From assembly GCF_011764445.1 (NCBI RefSeq), contig NZ_BLPG01000001.1, positions 5,146,001-5,210,000 of the forward strand: a stretch of 64,000 nt of DNA, given 5' to 3'. Numbering within the stretch: position 1 is the stretch's first letter; every line of letters begins with the position of its first letter. Below are positions 56,777 to 64,000 of this stretch, piece by piece. The notes beneath the pieces were generated by a model that saw only the letters and a list, made by a program, of their open reading frames with translations, was not told where the DNA came from and made no database searches. The position numbers were made by a program, and so were the translations under genes. Source of the stretch: Phytohabitans rumicis (lineage in GTDB: Bacteria > Actinomycetota > Actinomycetes > Mycobacteriales > Micromonosporaceae).

Positions 56777-57583
56777 TCAGTTGATGAACCGCAGGTCGGC
56801 GAACCAGCCAGCCGACAGGGCCATGATGTAGAAGTCGGTCAGGGCCAGGGTGCCGAGCGTGATCCACGCGAGCGCCATGTGCCGGACGTTCAGCTTGGAC
56901 ACGAACGTCCAGAAGCGGTAGCGCAGCGGGTGCTTGGAGAAGTGCTTGAGCCGGCCACCGGCGATGTGCCGGCAGGAGTGGCAGGACAGCGTGTACGCCC
57001 AGAGCATCACCACGTTGCCGACCAGGATCACGTTGCCCAGCCCGAAGCCGAAGCCGTCGGGGCTGTGGAACGCGAGGACCGCGTCGTACGTGTTGATGAG
57101 CGAGATGACGCCGGCCGCGTAGAAGGCGTACCGGTGGGCGTTCTGGAAGATGAGGGGAAACCGCGTCTCGCCGCTGTAGGTCTTGTGCCCGTCCGGCACC
57201 GCGCACGCCGGCGGCGACATCCAGAAGGACCGGTAGTACGCCTTGCGGTAGTAGTAGCAGGTCAACCGGAACAGCAGCAGGAATGGGAGGCTGAGCGCCG
57301 CCTCCGGGACGATCCACCAGCCCGGCAGGAAGGTGCCGAAGTGGGAAGCCTCCGGGATGCACCGGTCGGTGATGCACGGCGAATAGAACGGGGTCAGGTA
57401 GTGATACTTGTCGACCCAGTAGAAGTCGTGCATGAACACCCGGACCGTCGCGTAGCTGACCCACGCACCCAGCCCGACGAAGGTGACGAGTGGAGCCAGC
57501 CACCATCGGTCGGTGCGTAGCGTCTTCGCCGCGATCGCGGCGCGCGGGCGCGATCGCCCCGGCCTCGTTGCCGTAGTCGTCAT
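56777..57583 (-). CDS. succinate dehydrogenase membrane subunit-like protein
   Basis: 268 residues with about five hydrophobic helices; His residues in WAYTLSCHSCRHIAGG and RYAFYAAGVISL region are plausible haem ligands. The FLLLFRLTCYYYRKAYYRSF segment is typical of the Rv0248c-type membrane subunit. First gene of the sdh operon, 10 bases before sdhA. Anchors the complex in the membrane and hands electrons to menaquinone. Confidence 0.9.
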   Translation of the reverse strand: MTTTATRPGRSRPRAAIAAKTLRTDRWWLAPLVTFVGLGAWVSYATVRVFMHDFYWVDKYHYLTPFYSPCITDRCIPEASHFGTFLPGWWIVPEAALSLPFLLLFRLTCYYYRKAYYRSFWMSPPACAVPDGHKTYSGETRFPLIFQNAHRYAFYAAGVISLINTYDAVLAFHSPDGFGFGLGNVILVGNVVMLWAYTLSCHSCRHIAGGRLKHFSKHPLRYRFWTFVSKLNVRHMALAWITLGTLALTDFYIMALSAGWFADLRFIN

Positions 57584-57723
57584 GTCTTTATGTCTCCCTA
57601 ACGGCGCATCCGCGCGGTTTCGGTGCTACACGTTACGCCGCGAGTGATCGGCGCCGCGCAAGGGAGTCTTTCCTGTGTCAACCCGGTTACGGAACCCGGG
57701 CCGATGTGCAGTACGACACAGGT

Positions 57724-58302
57724 CTACAGGTCCGGGCCGGCCAGCCGGCGTACCGAGCCGTCGCACGAGTCCGGACCCGCGTCCACCAGGCGTTCCACGA
57801 CCGGCTTGCCGCGCTGACCCTGCGGCGCGACGAAGAACGCCGGCTCGCCGCCGCCCGCCTGCCGGTCCAGCGCGTCGGCGTACGCGGTGCGCGCGTCGAC
57901 GAGCTGCCGCCACGCCTCGATCCAGTCCCGGCGGTGCTCGTCCCGGTCGCCGGGGAGCTGGTCCAGTTCGGTGAGGAAGGGCCGGACCGCCGCGTTCTCG
58001 TTGCGTACGGCGGTGGCCCGGGCGCGCGCGTCGGCGGCGGCACCGGGCGGCGTGAGCCGGTTGAGCCGCCGCTCCAGTTCCAGGCAGGCGGAGTCGGTGC
58101 GGGCCACCCCGCGCTCGTTGTCCTCGGCGCGGTCGACCACGCCGTCGACCGCGTTGATCAGCGCGATCCCGCCGACGCAGACCGCGACGACCAGCAGCGC
58201 GGCCGCCCCGCCGAAGATGGCGAAGTACCGCCGCCGCTTGCTGGGAGGGGCGGCCTTGGCCGGGGGCGTCTCCGCGGAGGTGGGCGCGTCGTCGTCCGTC
58301 AC
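57724..58302 (-). CDS. single-helix membrane protein, unknown
   Basis: 192 residues: a Pro/Ala/Thr-rich N-terminus, basic KRRR then one helix (FAIFGGAAALLVVAVCVGGI), and an extracytoplasmic part with two Cys (SACLELERRL, DSCDGSVRRL) that may form a disulfide. Family not recognised. GTG at 58302 is chosen since it begins a typical short acidic start (VTDDDAPTSAE); it then leaves repeat B2 outside the gene. Confidence 0.7.
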   Translation of the reverse strand: MTDDDAPTSAETPPAKAAPPSKRRRYFAIFGGAAALLVVAVCVGGIALINAVDGVVDRAEDNERGVARTDSACLELERRLNRLTPPGAAADARARATAVRNENAAVRPFLTELDQLPGDRDEHRRDWIEAWRQLVDARTAYADALDRQAGGGEPAFFVAPQGQRGKPVVERLVDAGPDSCDGSVRRLAGPDL

Positions 58303-58332
58303 ACCGCTAGTCAAGCACCGCCACGCCACGTG

Positions 58333-58386
58333 TTAGGAGGGGCCCCTTGTTATGCAAAAAGCGATAACAAGGTGCCCTTCCTTGCA
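58333..58386. repeat. TTAGGAGGGG palindromic repeat, copy B2
   Basis: 54 bases: TTAGGAGGGGCCCCTTGTTA and TAACAAGGTGCCCTTCCTT pair with few mismatches around TGCAAAAAGCGA. Between the stop of a TldD-like gene and the start of the membrane-protein gene. It is the same as copy B1, which lies inside the kinase gene. Confidence 0.88.
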
Positions 58387-58388
58387 TC

Positions 58389-59750
58389 TCAGCCGGAGGC
58401 GCCGCCGGTGAAGTTCCAGGACGCCAGGCGCAGCGCGGGCGTGGTGCACCACGACATGCCCCAGCTGTCCGGCAGCGTCGTGGTCCGGGCGCCCACGCCC
58501 AGCACCGCACCGGGCGCCAGCGCCTGCGGGTACGACTGGGTGAACCGGAAGTTCCGCACCGGCGTGGTGATCTCGCCGTCCTCGATCAGCCACACGCCGT
58601 TGCGGGTCAGGCCGGTCACCACCAGGCTCTTGGGGTCGAGCACCCGGGTGTACCAGAGGTCGGTGACGAGCAGCCCGCGTTCGACCCCGGCCACCAGCGC
58701 GGCGGCCGCCGGATCGACCACCGCACCCGCTGCCGCCTCGGCGCCGGCGGCGACGGGCTCCAGCCGTACGGCGGTCGGCAGCGCGCCGAACGCCCCGCCA
58801 CCCGGCACGGCGTGCCCGGTCGACCGGGCACCGGCCTCGGCCGCCGTACGGCGGTCGTGCGCCAGCGCGGCGGTCACGCCCGCGTCCACGAGGGTCACCC
58901 GGCTCTTCGGCGTACCCTCCGCGTCGAACGGCAGCCCGATGCCGGTGACCCCCAGCGTGTCGTCGACGAGCGTCACCGCCGCGTCGAACTGCTCCGCACC
59001 CGGCTCCGCGAACGACTGCCGCTCGTTGTACGCCTTGCCGTTGAAGCCGTACAGCGCGAAGTTGCCGAGCAGGTCGGCCACCGCCGGAGCCTCCAGCACC
59101 ACCTCGTACCGTCCCGGCGGCAGTTCCACCGCGCCGGCGCTGGCCCGGGCCTTCGCCGCCGCCCGGGCACCGAGGACCGCACCGTCCACTTCGGAGAGCC
59201 GGCCGGTCGCCATCCGGGCCACCCCGTCGGCGCCGTCCAGCCGGGCGATGCCGTCCATGGCGACCTCGGCGGTGTGGCCGCTGATCGCCTGCCCGGCCGA
59301 GTTGGCGAACGCCCCGGACCAGTGCAGCGTCCGGCAGTACCCGGCCGTCTCCAGCCCGCCGGCGGCGTCCACGAACGCCCGTACCTGATCCGCCCGCGCG
59401 TCCGGCGCGGCTTGCGCGGTGGCCTCGTCCCAGTTGCCCTCGCCGGCCAGCGGCGCGGGCGGCGCCAGTCCGGACCAGCCCGGGTCGGGCGGCAGCAGCC
59501 GGGCCGCCGCAAGCGTCCGGGCCACCAGCCCGCGCAGGCCCTCGTCGGTGGTCACCGTGGTCGAGCCGGTCGCGGTGCGCCCGTCGGCGTGCAGGCGCAG
59601 CCGTACGGCGGTGGTGGCGTCGGCGACGTTCTGGTGGATGAACGAGTTGGCGAAGCGGGTCAGCGCCAGCGCGGTGTGGCCGACGAAGACCTCCGCCTCG
59701 ACGCCCGGCCCCACGTAGCCCAGCACCCGAGTGGCCAGTTCCAGACTCAT
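58389..59750 (-). CDS. TldD/PmbA-like metallopeptidase subunit (TldE-like)
   Basis: 453 residues with the PmbA/TldE arrangement: RFANSFIHQNVADATTAVRL near the start, GYCRTLHWSGAFANSAGQAI in the middle and VTGLTRNGVWLIEDGEITTP at the end. No HExxxH, as expected for the non-catalytic subunit, which pairs with the TldD-like protein. The ATG overlaps the stop of that gene by 4 bases. TldD/E proteins degrade peptides and mature small peptides. Confidence 0.93.
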   Translation of the reverse strand: MSLELATRVLGYVGPGVEAEVFVGHTALALTRFANSFIHQNVADATTAVRLRLHADGRTATGSTTVTTDEGLRGLVARTLAAARLLPPDPGWSGLAPPAPLAGEGNWDEATAQAAPDARADQVRAFVDAAGGLETAGYCRTLHWSGAFANSAGQAISGHTAEVAMDGIARLDGADGVARMATGRLSEVDGAVLGARAAAKARASAGAVELPPGRYEVVLEAPAVADLLGNFALYGFNGKAYNERQSFAEPGAEQFDAAVTLVDDTLGVTGIGLPFDAEGTPKSRVTLVDAGVTAALAHDRRTAAEAGARSTGHAVPGGGAFGALPTAVRLEPVAAGAEAAAGAVVDPAAAALVAGVERGLLVTDLWYTRVLDPKSLVVTGLTRNGVWLIEDGEITTPVRNFRFTQSYPQALAPGAVLGVGARTTTLPDSWGMSWCTTPALRLASWNFTGGASG

Positions 59751-61183
59751 CCCCGCACCCCTACTCGTACCCCCTGGAACCGGGCCGGCGCTGCCGGATG
59801 CCCGGTGTGGCCGACCTGGCCGGGCTGACCCTTGCCGCAGTTCGGCGTGCCCCACGAGACGATCTCGGAGGACAGCATGTCCATCGAGCGCCAGAAGGTG
59901 GGCCCGATCCCGGTGTACGTCGGGTTGCGCAGCATCCGCCCCTGCCGGCCGTTCTTGATCTCCCAGGCGATCTCGGTGCCGAACTGGAAGTTCAGCCGCT
60001 TGTCGTCGATCGACCAGGACCGGTTGGTGTCCATGAAGATGCCGTCGTCGGTCGCGGCGATCATCTCGTCGAGCGTGTGCGGTCCGGGCTCCAGACCGAC
60101 GTTCGTCATCCGTACCATCGGCAGCCGCGCCCAGCCGTCGGCGCGGACGCTGCCGGCGTAGTCGAGGCCGGCGACGGTGGCGGAGTCGCGCCCCGCGAGC
60201 ACCCCCACCCAGCGGCCCTCGCGCACCGCGTCGCGCCGCGCCGCCGGCGTACCCTCGTCGTCGAAGCCGAAGCTGCCCAGCGCGCCCGGGATCGTCGGGT
60301 CGATGGTGATGTTCATCAGCTTGGATCCATAGTGGAGGCTGCCGAGCTGGTCGAGGTCCAGCCAGGAGGTGCCGGCGAACGCGGCCTCCCAACCGAGGAT
60401 CCGGTCCAGCTCGATCGCGTGCCCGACCGACTCGTGGATCTGCAGCGCCATCTGCTCGCCACCGAGGATCAGCGTGGTCTCCCCGGCCGGGCACAGCGGC
60501 GCGGTGAGCAGCGCGCGCGCCTCCTGCGCAGTACGGGCCGCGTGCGCGCCCAGGTCCAGCGCCTCGACCAGCTCCCAGCCCCGGGTGCCGTACTGCCCGC
60601 GGTGGGCCGGATAGCTGCGCCGCTGCACCTCGCCGTCGCCGATCGCGGTCGAGGAGATGCCGCCACCACACTCCCGGATGTGCTGGTCGATCCGGTGGCC
60701 CTCGCTGGACACGAACCACTTCTCGGTGTCCCAGATCTGGTACATGCCCTCGGCGACGTCGGCGCCGTGCTCGCGCATCGTCTTCGTCAGGTGCACCAGC
60801 AGGTCACCCTTGTCCGACAGCGGCACCGACAGCGGGTCGACCTCGCAGGGCGAGGCCCACGAACCCGCCCCGGCGCCGACCGGCACGAGGTCCGCGGCGG
60901 GCCCCGGCACCCGCGCGCTGGCCGCCGCGGTCTTCGTGGCCCGGCCGCCGGCAGCGCGCGCCGCGGCGTCCGACAGATCGGGTACGGCGTAGAAGCCCCA
61001 ACTTCCGCCGACGAGCGCCCGTACGCCTATGCCGGCGTCCTCGCTCTGCGTCAGCTCCTCGACTTCCCCGTTGCGGGCGGACATCGACTCGTACCGGCGG
61101 TGCATCACGCGGGCGTCGGCGTACCGGGCTCCGGCGTCCAACGCCGCCTGCACCGCGGCGGTCGCCACGTCGAAGTGGGTCAT
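59747..61183 (-). CDS. tldD: TldD-like metallopeptidase, catalytic subunit
   Basis: 478 residues. Zinc motif HESVGH in LQIHESVGHAIELDRILGWE, the GSLHYGSKLMNITIDPTIP block, and the C-terminal GTEIAWEIKNGRQGRMLRNPTYTG. First gene of the tldD/tldE pair. Acts in the cytoplasm on peptides; no peptide precursor gene is seen nearby, so the substrate is unknown. Confidence 0.94.
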   Translation of the reverse strand: MTHFDVATAAVQAALDAGARYADARVMHRRYESMSARNGEVEELTQSEDAGIGVRALVGGSWGFYAVPDLSDAAARAAGGRATKTAAASARVPGPAADLVPVGAGAGSWASPCEVDPLSVPLSDKGDLLVHLTKTMREHGADVAEGMYQIWDTEKWFVSSEGHRIDQHIRECGGGISSTAIGDGEVQRRSYPAHRGQYGTRGWELVEALDLGAHAARTAQEARALLTAPLCPAGETTLILGGEQMALQIHESVGHAIELDRILGWEAAFAGTSWLDLDQLGSLHYGSKLMNITIDPTIPGALGSFGFDDEGTPAARRDAVREGRWVGVLAGRDSATVAGLDYAGSVRADGWARLPMVRMTNVGLEPGPHTLDEMIAATDDGIFMDTNRSWSIDDKRLNFQFGTEIAWEIKNGRQGRMLRNPTYTGIGPTFWRSMDMLSSEIVSWGTPNCGKGQPGQVGHTGHPAAPARFQGVRVGVRG

Positions 61184-61210
61184 GATCCGACCCTATCGGT
61201 CCCCGTCAGG

Positions 61211-61266
61211 TGATCATGAAGTTGTCGCCGGAGGGAGCGCTCCCCTCGGCGACAACTTCATGATCA
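61211..61266. repeat. TGATCATGAAGTTGTCGCC palindrome, copy D1
   Basis: 56-base near-perfect palindrome, TGATCATGAAGTTGTCGCC against its reverse complement, with GAGCGCTC at the centre. Its last three bases are the stop codon of the hydrolase gene (TGA read on the minus strand). It may end transcription of that gene. Confidence 0.88.
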
Positions 61267-62319
61267 GCGGGTGGGGAGGAGGGGGGTGTGGTGGATTTTG
61301 TCGTAGCGCTGGGCGGTGGCGATCGCGGCCGTGCCGGCGCGCAGGTCGTACACGACGGACCATTGGGTGTGGCCCTGGCGCAGGGTGCGCAGCAGGTCCA
61401 TCGCCCCGCCGGGGTCGAGCTTGCCGTGTGCGGCGGTCAGCTCGGCTGAGCCGGTGCGGTAGCGCCAGTCGGCTTGCCGGGTCGCCGGGTCCGACGTGCT
61501 CAGGTTGAAGTTGGTCATGAGCTGCCAGCGCCCGTCGCCGCGGGTCACGGTCATCGTGCCGGTGGCGAACTCGATCACCGCGGACGCGCCGGTCGCGTCG
61601 GCGATCAGGTAGTGCAGGGACGGGGCGCCGCTCCAGTCCAGGGTGTACGTCTGGAAGAGCCGGACCGCCTCGTCGACCGTCTTCGTGGTGTCCAGGGCGA
61701 GCCGGATGATGGCCAGCGAGCCGACGGTCGGGGCGCCGGGGCGTACCTCGGCCTGGCCGTCGACCTGGGCCATGCCGATGGCCAGGCCGTGCTCGTTCAT
61801 CCCGTCGAACGGCAGGGTCGGCGCCAGCAGCAGGTCGCGCCGCCAGGTCGGATCGTCCAGCTTGGCCAGTCGGGCGTGGTCGAACCCCAGGTACGACAGG
61901 TCGACCAGCGATATCGAGTCGTACGCGTCCGGCGGGCGGGAGACGAGCACGAGCGCCGGGTTGTAGTCCCAGTCGAAGTTGCGCCCGAGCACCGGGTGGC
62001 CGGGGTCGCCGCCGGCGAGGAAGACGGTGCAGGCGAACGCGCGGCGGCCCGCCGGCATGGCGATGACCTGCGGGGTGGCGTCCGCCGGGGCGAGGCGGGG
62101 CGCCGGGCCGTCGTATGTGAGCTGGTAGAGCGGGTGGTCGTCGAGCCGCCGCAGGCTGTCGAGCGCCCGATCGGCCTGGTCGGCGTTGGGCCGGTAGGTG
62201 AGCGTGTGGAACGTGAGCGCGTCGGTCCGGGGTGCTGGCGCGGCGCCCTGGCACCCCGCCAGCGCCAGCAGTCCGGCCGCGAGGGCGCCTCCCCACCGGG
62301 TAGAGCGCGGGGTCGCCAT
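61264..62319 (-). CDS. lipoprotein of the C45/linear amide C-N hydrolase family
   Basis: 351 residues. ATG at 62319 gives a lipoprotein signal peptide with lipobox LALAGC. Domain: FACTVFLAGGDPGHPVLGRNFDW with the probable nucleophile Cys, FDGMNEHGLAIGMAQVDG, and SLHYLIADATGASAVIEF and NFNLSTSD. That is the Ntn-hydrolase pattern of acyltransferase/penicillin-amidase-like C45 proteins, although the Cys is not at the very N-terminus here. Substrate unknown, surface location likely. Confidence 0.85.
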   Translation of the reverse strand: MATPRSTRWGGALAAGLLALAGCQGAAPAPRTDALTFHTLTYRPNADQADRALDSLRRLDDHPLYQLTYDGPAPRLAPADATPQVIAMPAGRRAFACTVFLAGGDPGHPVLGRNFDWDYNPALVLVSRPPDAYDSISLVDLSYLGFDHARLAKLDDPTWRRDLLLAPTLPFDGMNEHGLAIGMAQVDGQAEVRPGAPTVGSLAIIRLALDTTKTVDEAVRLFQTYTLDWSGAPSLHYLIADATGASAVIEFATGTMTVTRGDGRWQLMTNFNLSTSDPATRQADWRYRTGSAELTAAHGKLDPGGAMDLLRTLRQGHTQWSVVYDLRAGTAAIATAQRYDKIHHTPLLPTR

Positions 62320-62417
62320 TCCACTACCGTAGCCACGGCAGGTGACAGGACCGTCTCTGTAGCTTATTTTCACCTTCGGCAGCTCGTTGTAAGTTATCTA
62401 CGAGCGAGGGAGGTTTC

Positions 62418-63413
62418 GTGCAGCGACCCGGTGACGACCCGTACCTGCAGGTGCGTGATCTGCGCGTGCGGTTCGCGACCGAGGACGGCGTGGTGCGGGC
62501 GGTGGACGGGGTGTCCTTCGCGGTCGAGCGCGGCCGCACCCTCGGCATCGTCGGCGAGTCGGGCTCCGGCAAGAGCGTCACCAGCCTGGCCGTACTGGGC
62601 CTGCACGATCCGAAGCGCACGACCATCACCGGGCAGATCCTCGTCGGCGGCCGCGACATCGCCGGCCGTCCGGATGAGGAGGTACGCCGGCTGCGCGGCC
62701 GGGACATGGCCATGATCTTTCAGGATCCGCTGTCGGCCCTGCACCCGTACTACTCGGTGGGCCGGCAGATCGCGGAGGCGTACCGGATCCACCACCCGCG
62801 GGCGGGCCGGGGCGAGGCCCGCAAGCGGACGATCGAGATGCTCGACCGGGTCGGCATCCCGCAGCCGGCGAAGCGTGCCGACCAGTACCCGCACGAGTTC
62901 TCCGGCGGCATGCGGCAGCGCGCGATGATCGCGATGGCCCTGGTCAACGACCCCGACCTGCTGATCGCGGACGAGCCGACCACCGCGCTCGACGTCACCG
63001 TGCAGGCGCAGATCCTGGACCTGCTCGGCGATCTGCAGAAGGAGTTCAACTCGGCGATCATCCTGATCACGCACGACCTGGGCGTGGTCAGCCAGGTCGC
63101 CGACGAGGTCCTCGTCATGTACGGCGGGCGGGCGGTCGAGCATGGCGGCGTGGAGCAGGTGCTGCGGGCGCCCCAACACCCGTACACCTGGGGGTTGCTC
63201 GCCAGCGTGCCCACCGTGCACGGCGACGCCGGTGCGGACCTGGTCCCGATCCCTGGCAACCCGCCCAGCCTGATCAACCTCCCGCCGGGGTGCGCGTTCC
63301 ACCCGCGTTGCCGGCACGCGAGCGGGGACTGCTTCACCCAGGTGCCCGAGCTGAGAGATGTCGAACGTCTGATGGTCGCCTGTCACCACCCGGAGGCCAG
63401 CCGTGCCCAGTGA
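62418..63413 (+). CDS. oligopeptide ABC transporter ATP-binding protein (OppD-like)
   Basis: 331 residues. Walker [15 protein letters not shown], signature [15 protein letters not shown], Walker [15 protein letters not shown]-loop [12 protein letters not shown], and the C-terminal oligopeptide-type domain with [23 protein letters not shown] (Cys-containing). GGGAGG precedes GTG 62418. Partner of the following OppF-like ATPase; substrate-binding protein and permeases are not in the window. Confidence 0.95.
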   Translation: MQRPGDDPYLQVRDLRVRFATEDGVVRAVDGVSFAVERGRTLGIVGESGSGKSVTSLAVLGLHDPKRTTITGQILVGGRDIAGRPDEEVRRLRGRDMAMIFQDPLSALHPYYSVGRQIAEAYRIHHPRAGRGEARKRTIEMLDRVGIPQPAKRADQYPHEFSGGMRQRAMIAMALVNDPDLLIADEPTTALDVTVQAQILDLLGDLQKEFNSAIILITHDLGVVSQVADEVLVMYGGRAVEHGGVEQVLRAPQHPYTWGLLASVPTVHGDAGADLVPIPGNPPSLINLPPGCAFHPRCRHASGDCFTQVPELRDVERLMVACHHPEASRAQ

Positions 63414-64000
63414 ACTGCTGCGGGTGGAGGGGTTGACGAAGCACTTCCCGGTCCGGCGCGGCGCCGTACGGGCGGTCGACGGGCTCGACTTCGCGGTCGA
63501 GGCGGGGGAGACGCTCGGCCTGGTCGGGGAGTCCGGCTGCGGCAAGACCACGACCGGCCGGATGCTGGTACGCCTGCTGGAGCCCAGCGCCGGAAAGATC
63601 GTGTTCGAGGGCCGGGACATCACGCACCTCGGGCGCCGGGCGATGCGGCCGCTGCGGCAGGACCTGCAGATCATCTTCCAGGACCCGTACGCCTCGCTGA
63701 ACCCGCGGCACACCGTCGGGCGGATCGTGGCGATGCCGATCGAGGTCAACGGCGTACGGCCGCCGGGCGGCGTGAAGAAGCGGGTGCAGGAACTGCTGGA
63801 GCTGGTCGGGCTCAACCCCGAGCACTACAACCGGTATCCGCACGAGTTCTCCGGCGGGCAGCGGCAACGGATCGGGATCGCCCGGGCCTTGGCGCTGCGG
63901 CCGAAGCTGATCGTGGCCGACGAGCCGGTGTCCGCGCTGGACGTGTCGATCCAGGCCCAGGTGATCAACCTGCTCCGCGGGCTGCAGCGCGACCTCGGCC
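63403..64000 (+). CDS. oligopeptide ABC transporter ATP-binding protein (OppF-like), cut by window edge
   Basis: From GTG 63403, with GGAGG upstream, overlapping the end of the OppD-like gene by 11 bases. Reads [20 protein letters not shown], Walker [17 protein letters not shown]-loop [13 protein letters not shown], signature [15 protein letters not shown] and Walker [15 protein letters not shown]. About 199 residues seen; the 3' end lies outside the window. It drives import of di- or oligopeptides with the OppD-like protein. Confidence 0.94.
   Translation, partial: MPSELLRVEGLTKHFPVRRGAVRAVDGLDFAVEAGETLGLVGESGCGKTTTGRMLVRLLEPSAGKIVFEGRDITHLGRRAMRPLRQDLQIIFQDPYASLNPRHTVGRIVAMPIEVNGVRPPGGVKKRVQELLELVGLNPEHYNRYPHEFSGGQRQRIGIARALALRPKLIVADEPVSALDVSIQAQVINLLRGLQRDLG

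Overview
High-GC, actinobacterial DNA. GTG starts are common, signal peptides and regulators are actinomycete-like, and the accA/accD/accE/birA carboxylase set, the mycosin-type type VII secretion genes, DUF4245 next to glpX/xseAB/ispH and several families of extragenic palindromes together suggest a Micromonosporaceae relative (inference from gene content and repeat style; no database was searched).

Layout. 1-7.9 kb: guaB1 and biotin carboxylase (minus), a PadR regulator with a DrrAB-like ABC exporter and an MFS transporter (plus), then an O-methyltransferase and Maf pyrophosphatase (minus). 7.9-8.9 kb: a gene-free repeat field. 8.9-11.8 kb: a small type VII secretion cluster (mycosin, PPE-like protein, small helical protein) and a hidden accE. 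11.9-15.7 kb: a Ser/Thr kinase broken at a palindromic repeat, a TPR protein and an M50 protease. 15.7-21.3 kb: accD, birA, a PH-domain membrane protein, a MaoC protein, two GtrA proteins and an ECF sigma factor. 21.7-26.6 kb: GTP-dependent PEP carboxykinase, a geranylgeranyl-reductase-like flavoprotein, a cis-prenyl transferase and trehalose phosphatase. 26.6-31 kb: an HTH regulator with a cluster of operator-like palindromes, two small proteins, PhoH and a lytic-transglycosylase-like protein. 31-35.4 kb: secreted trypsin-like protease, rhomboid, ferredoxin-NADP reductase and a LytS/LytR-type two-component pair. 35.5-41.2 kb: glpX, DUF4245, xseB, xseA, ispH, rmuC. 41.2-51 kb: two membrane proteins, valS, a heterodimeric ABC exporter and an ogt-alkA(ada) alkylation repair operon. 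51-58.3 kb: ychF, a small unknown protein, a MutT-like protein, a GH12 glycosidase, succinate dehydrogenase BAC and a membrane protein. 58.4-64 kb: a TldD-like pair, a C45-like lipoprotein hydrolase and the start of an oligopeptide ABC ATPase pair.

Functional links. AccA, AccD, AccE and BirA together form and biotinylate an acyl-CoA carboxylase, although their genes are spread over 17 kb. PEP carboxykinase, GlpX and succinate dehydrogenase are central carbon genes. IspH, the cis-prenyl transferase and the GGR-like enzyme belong to isoprenoid/quinone metabolism. Ogt and Ada-AlkA repair alkylated DNA.

Two things stand out. First, at least seven recognisable genes (guaB1, accE, the PPE-like gene, phoH, the transglycosylase gene, rmuC and the kinase) need a one-base correction to read through, nearly all at short G/C runs. 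The simplest explanation is base drop-out in the assembly. Second, the window holds several structured repeat families. One, a nested GATCAAGG palindrome, occurs four times in the same orientation with compensating arm changes, and other families have landed inside valS, alkA and the kinase gene.
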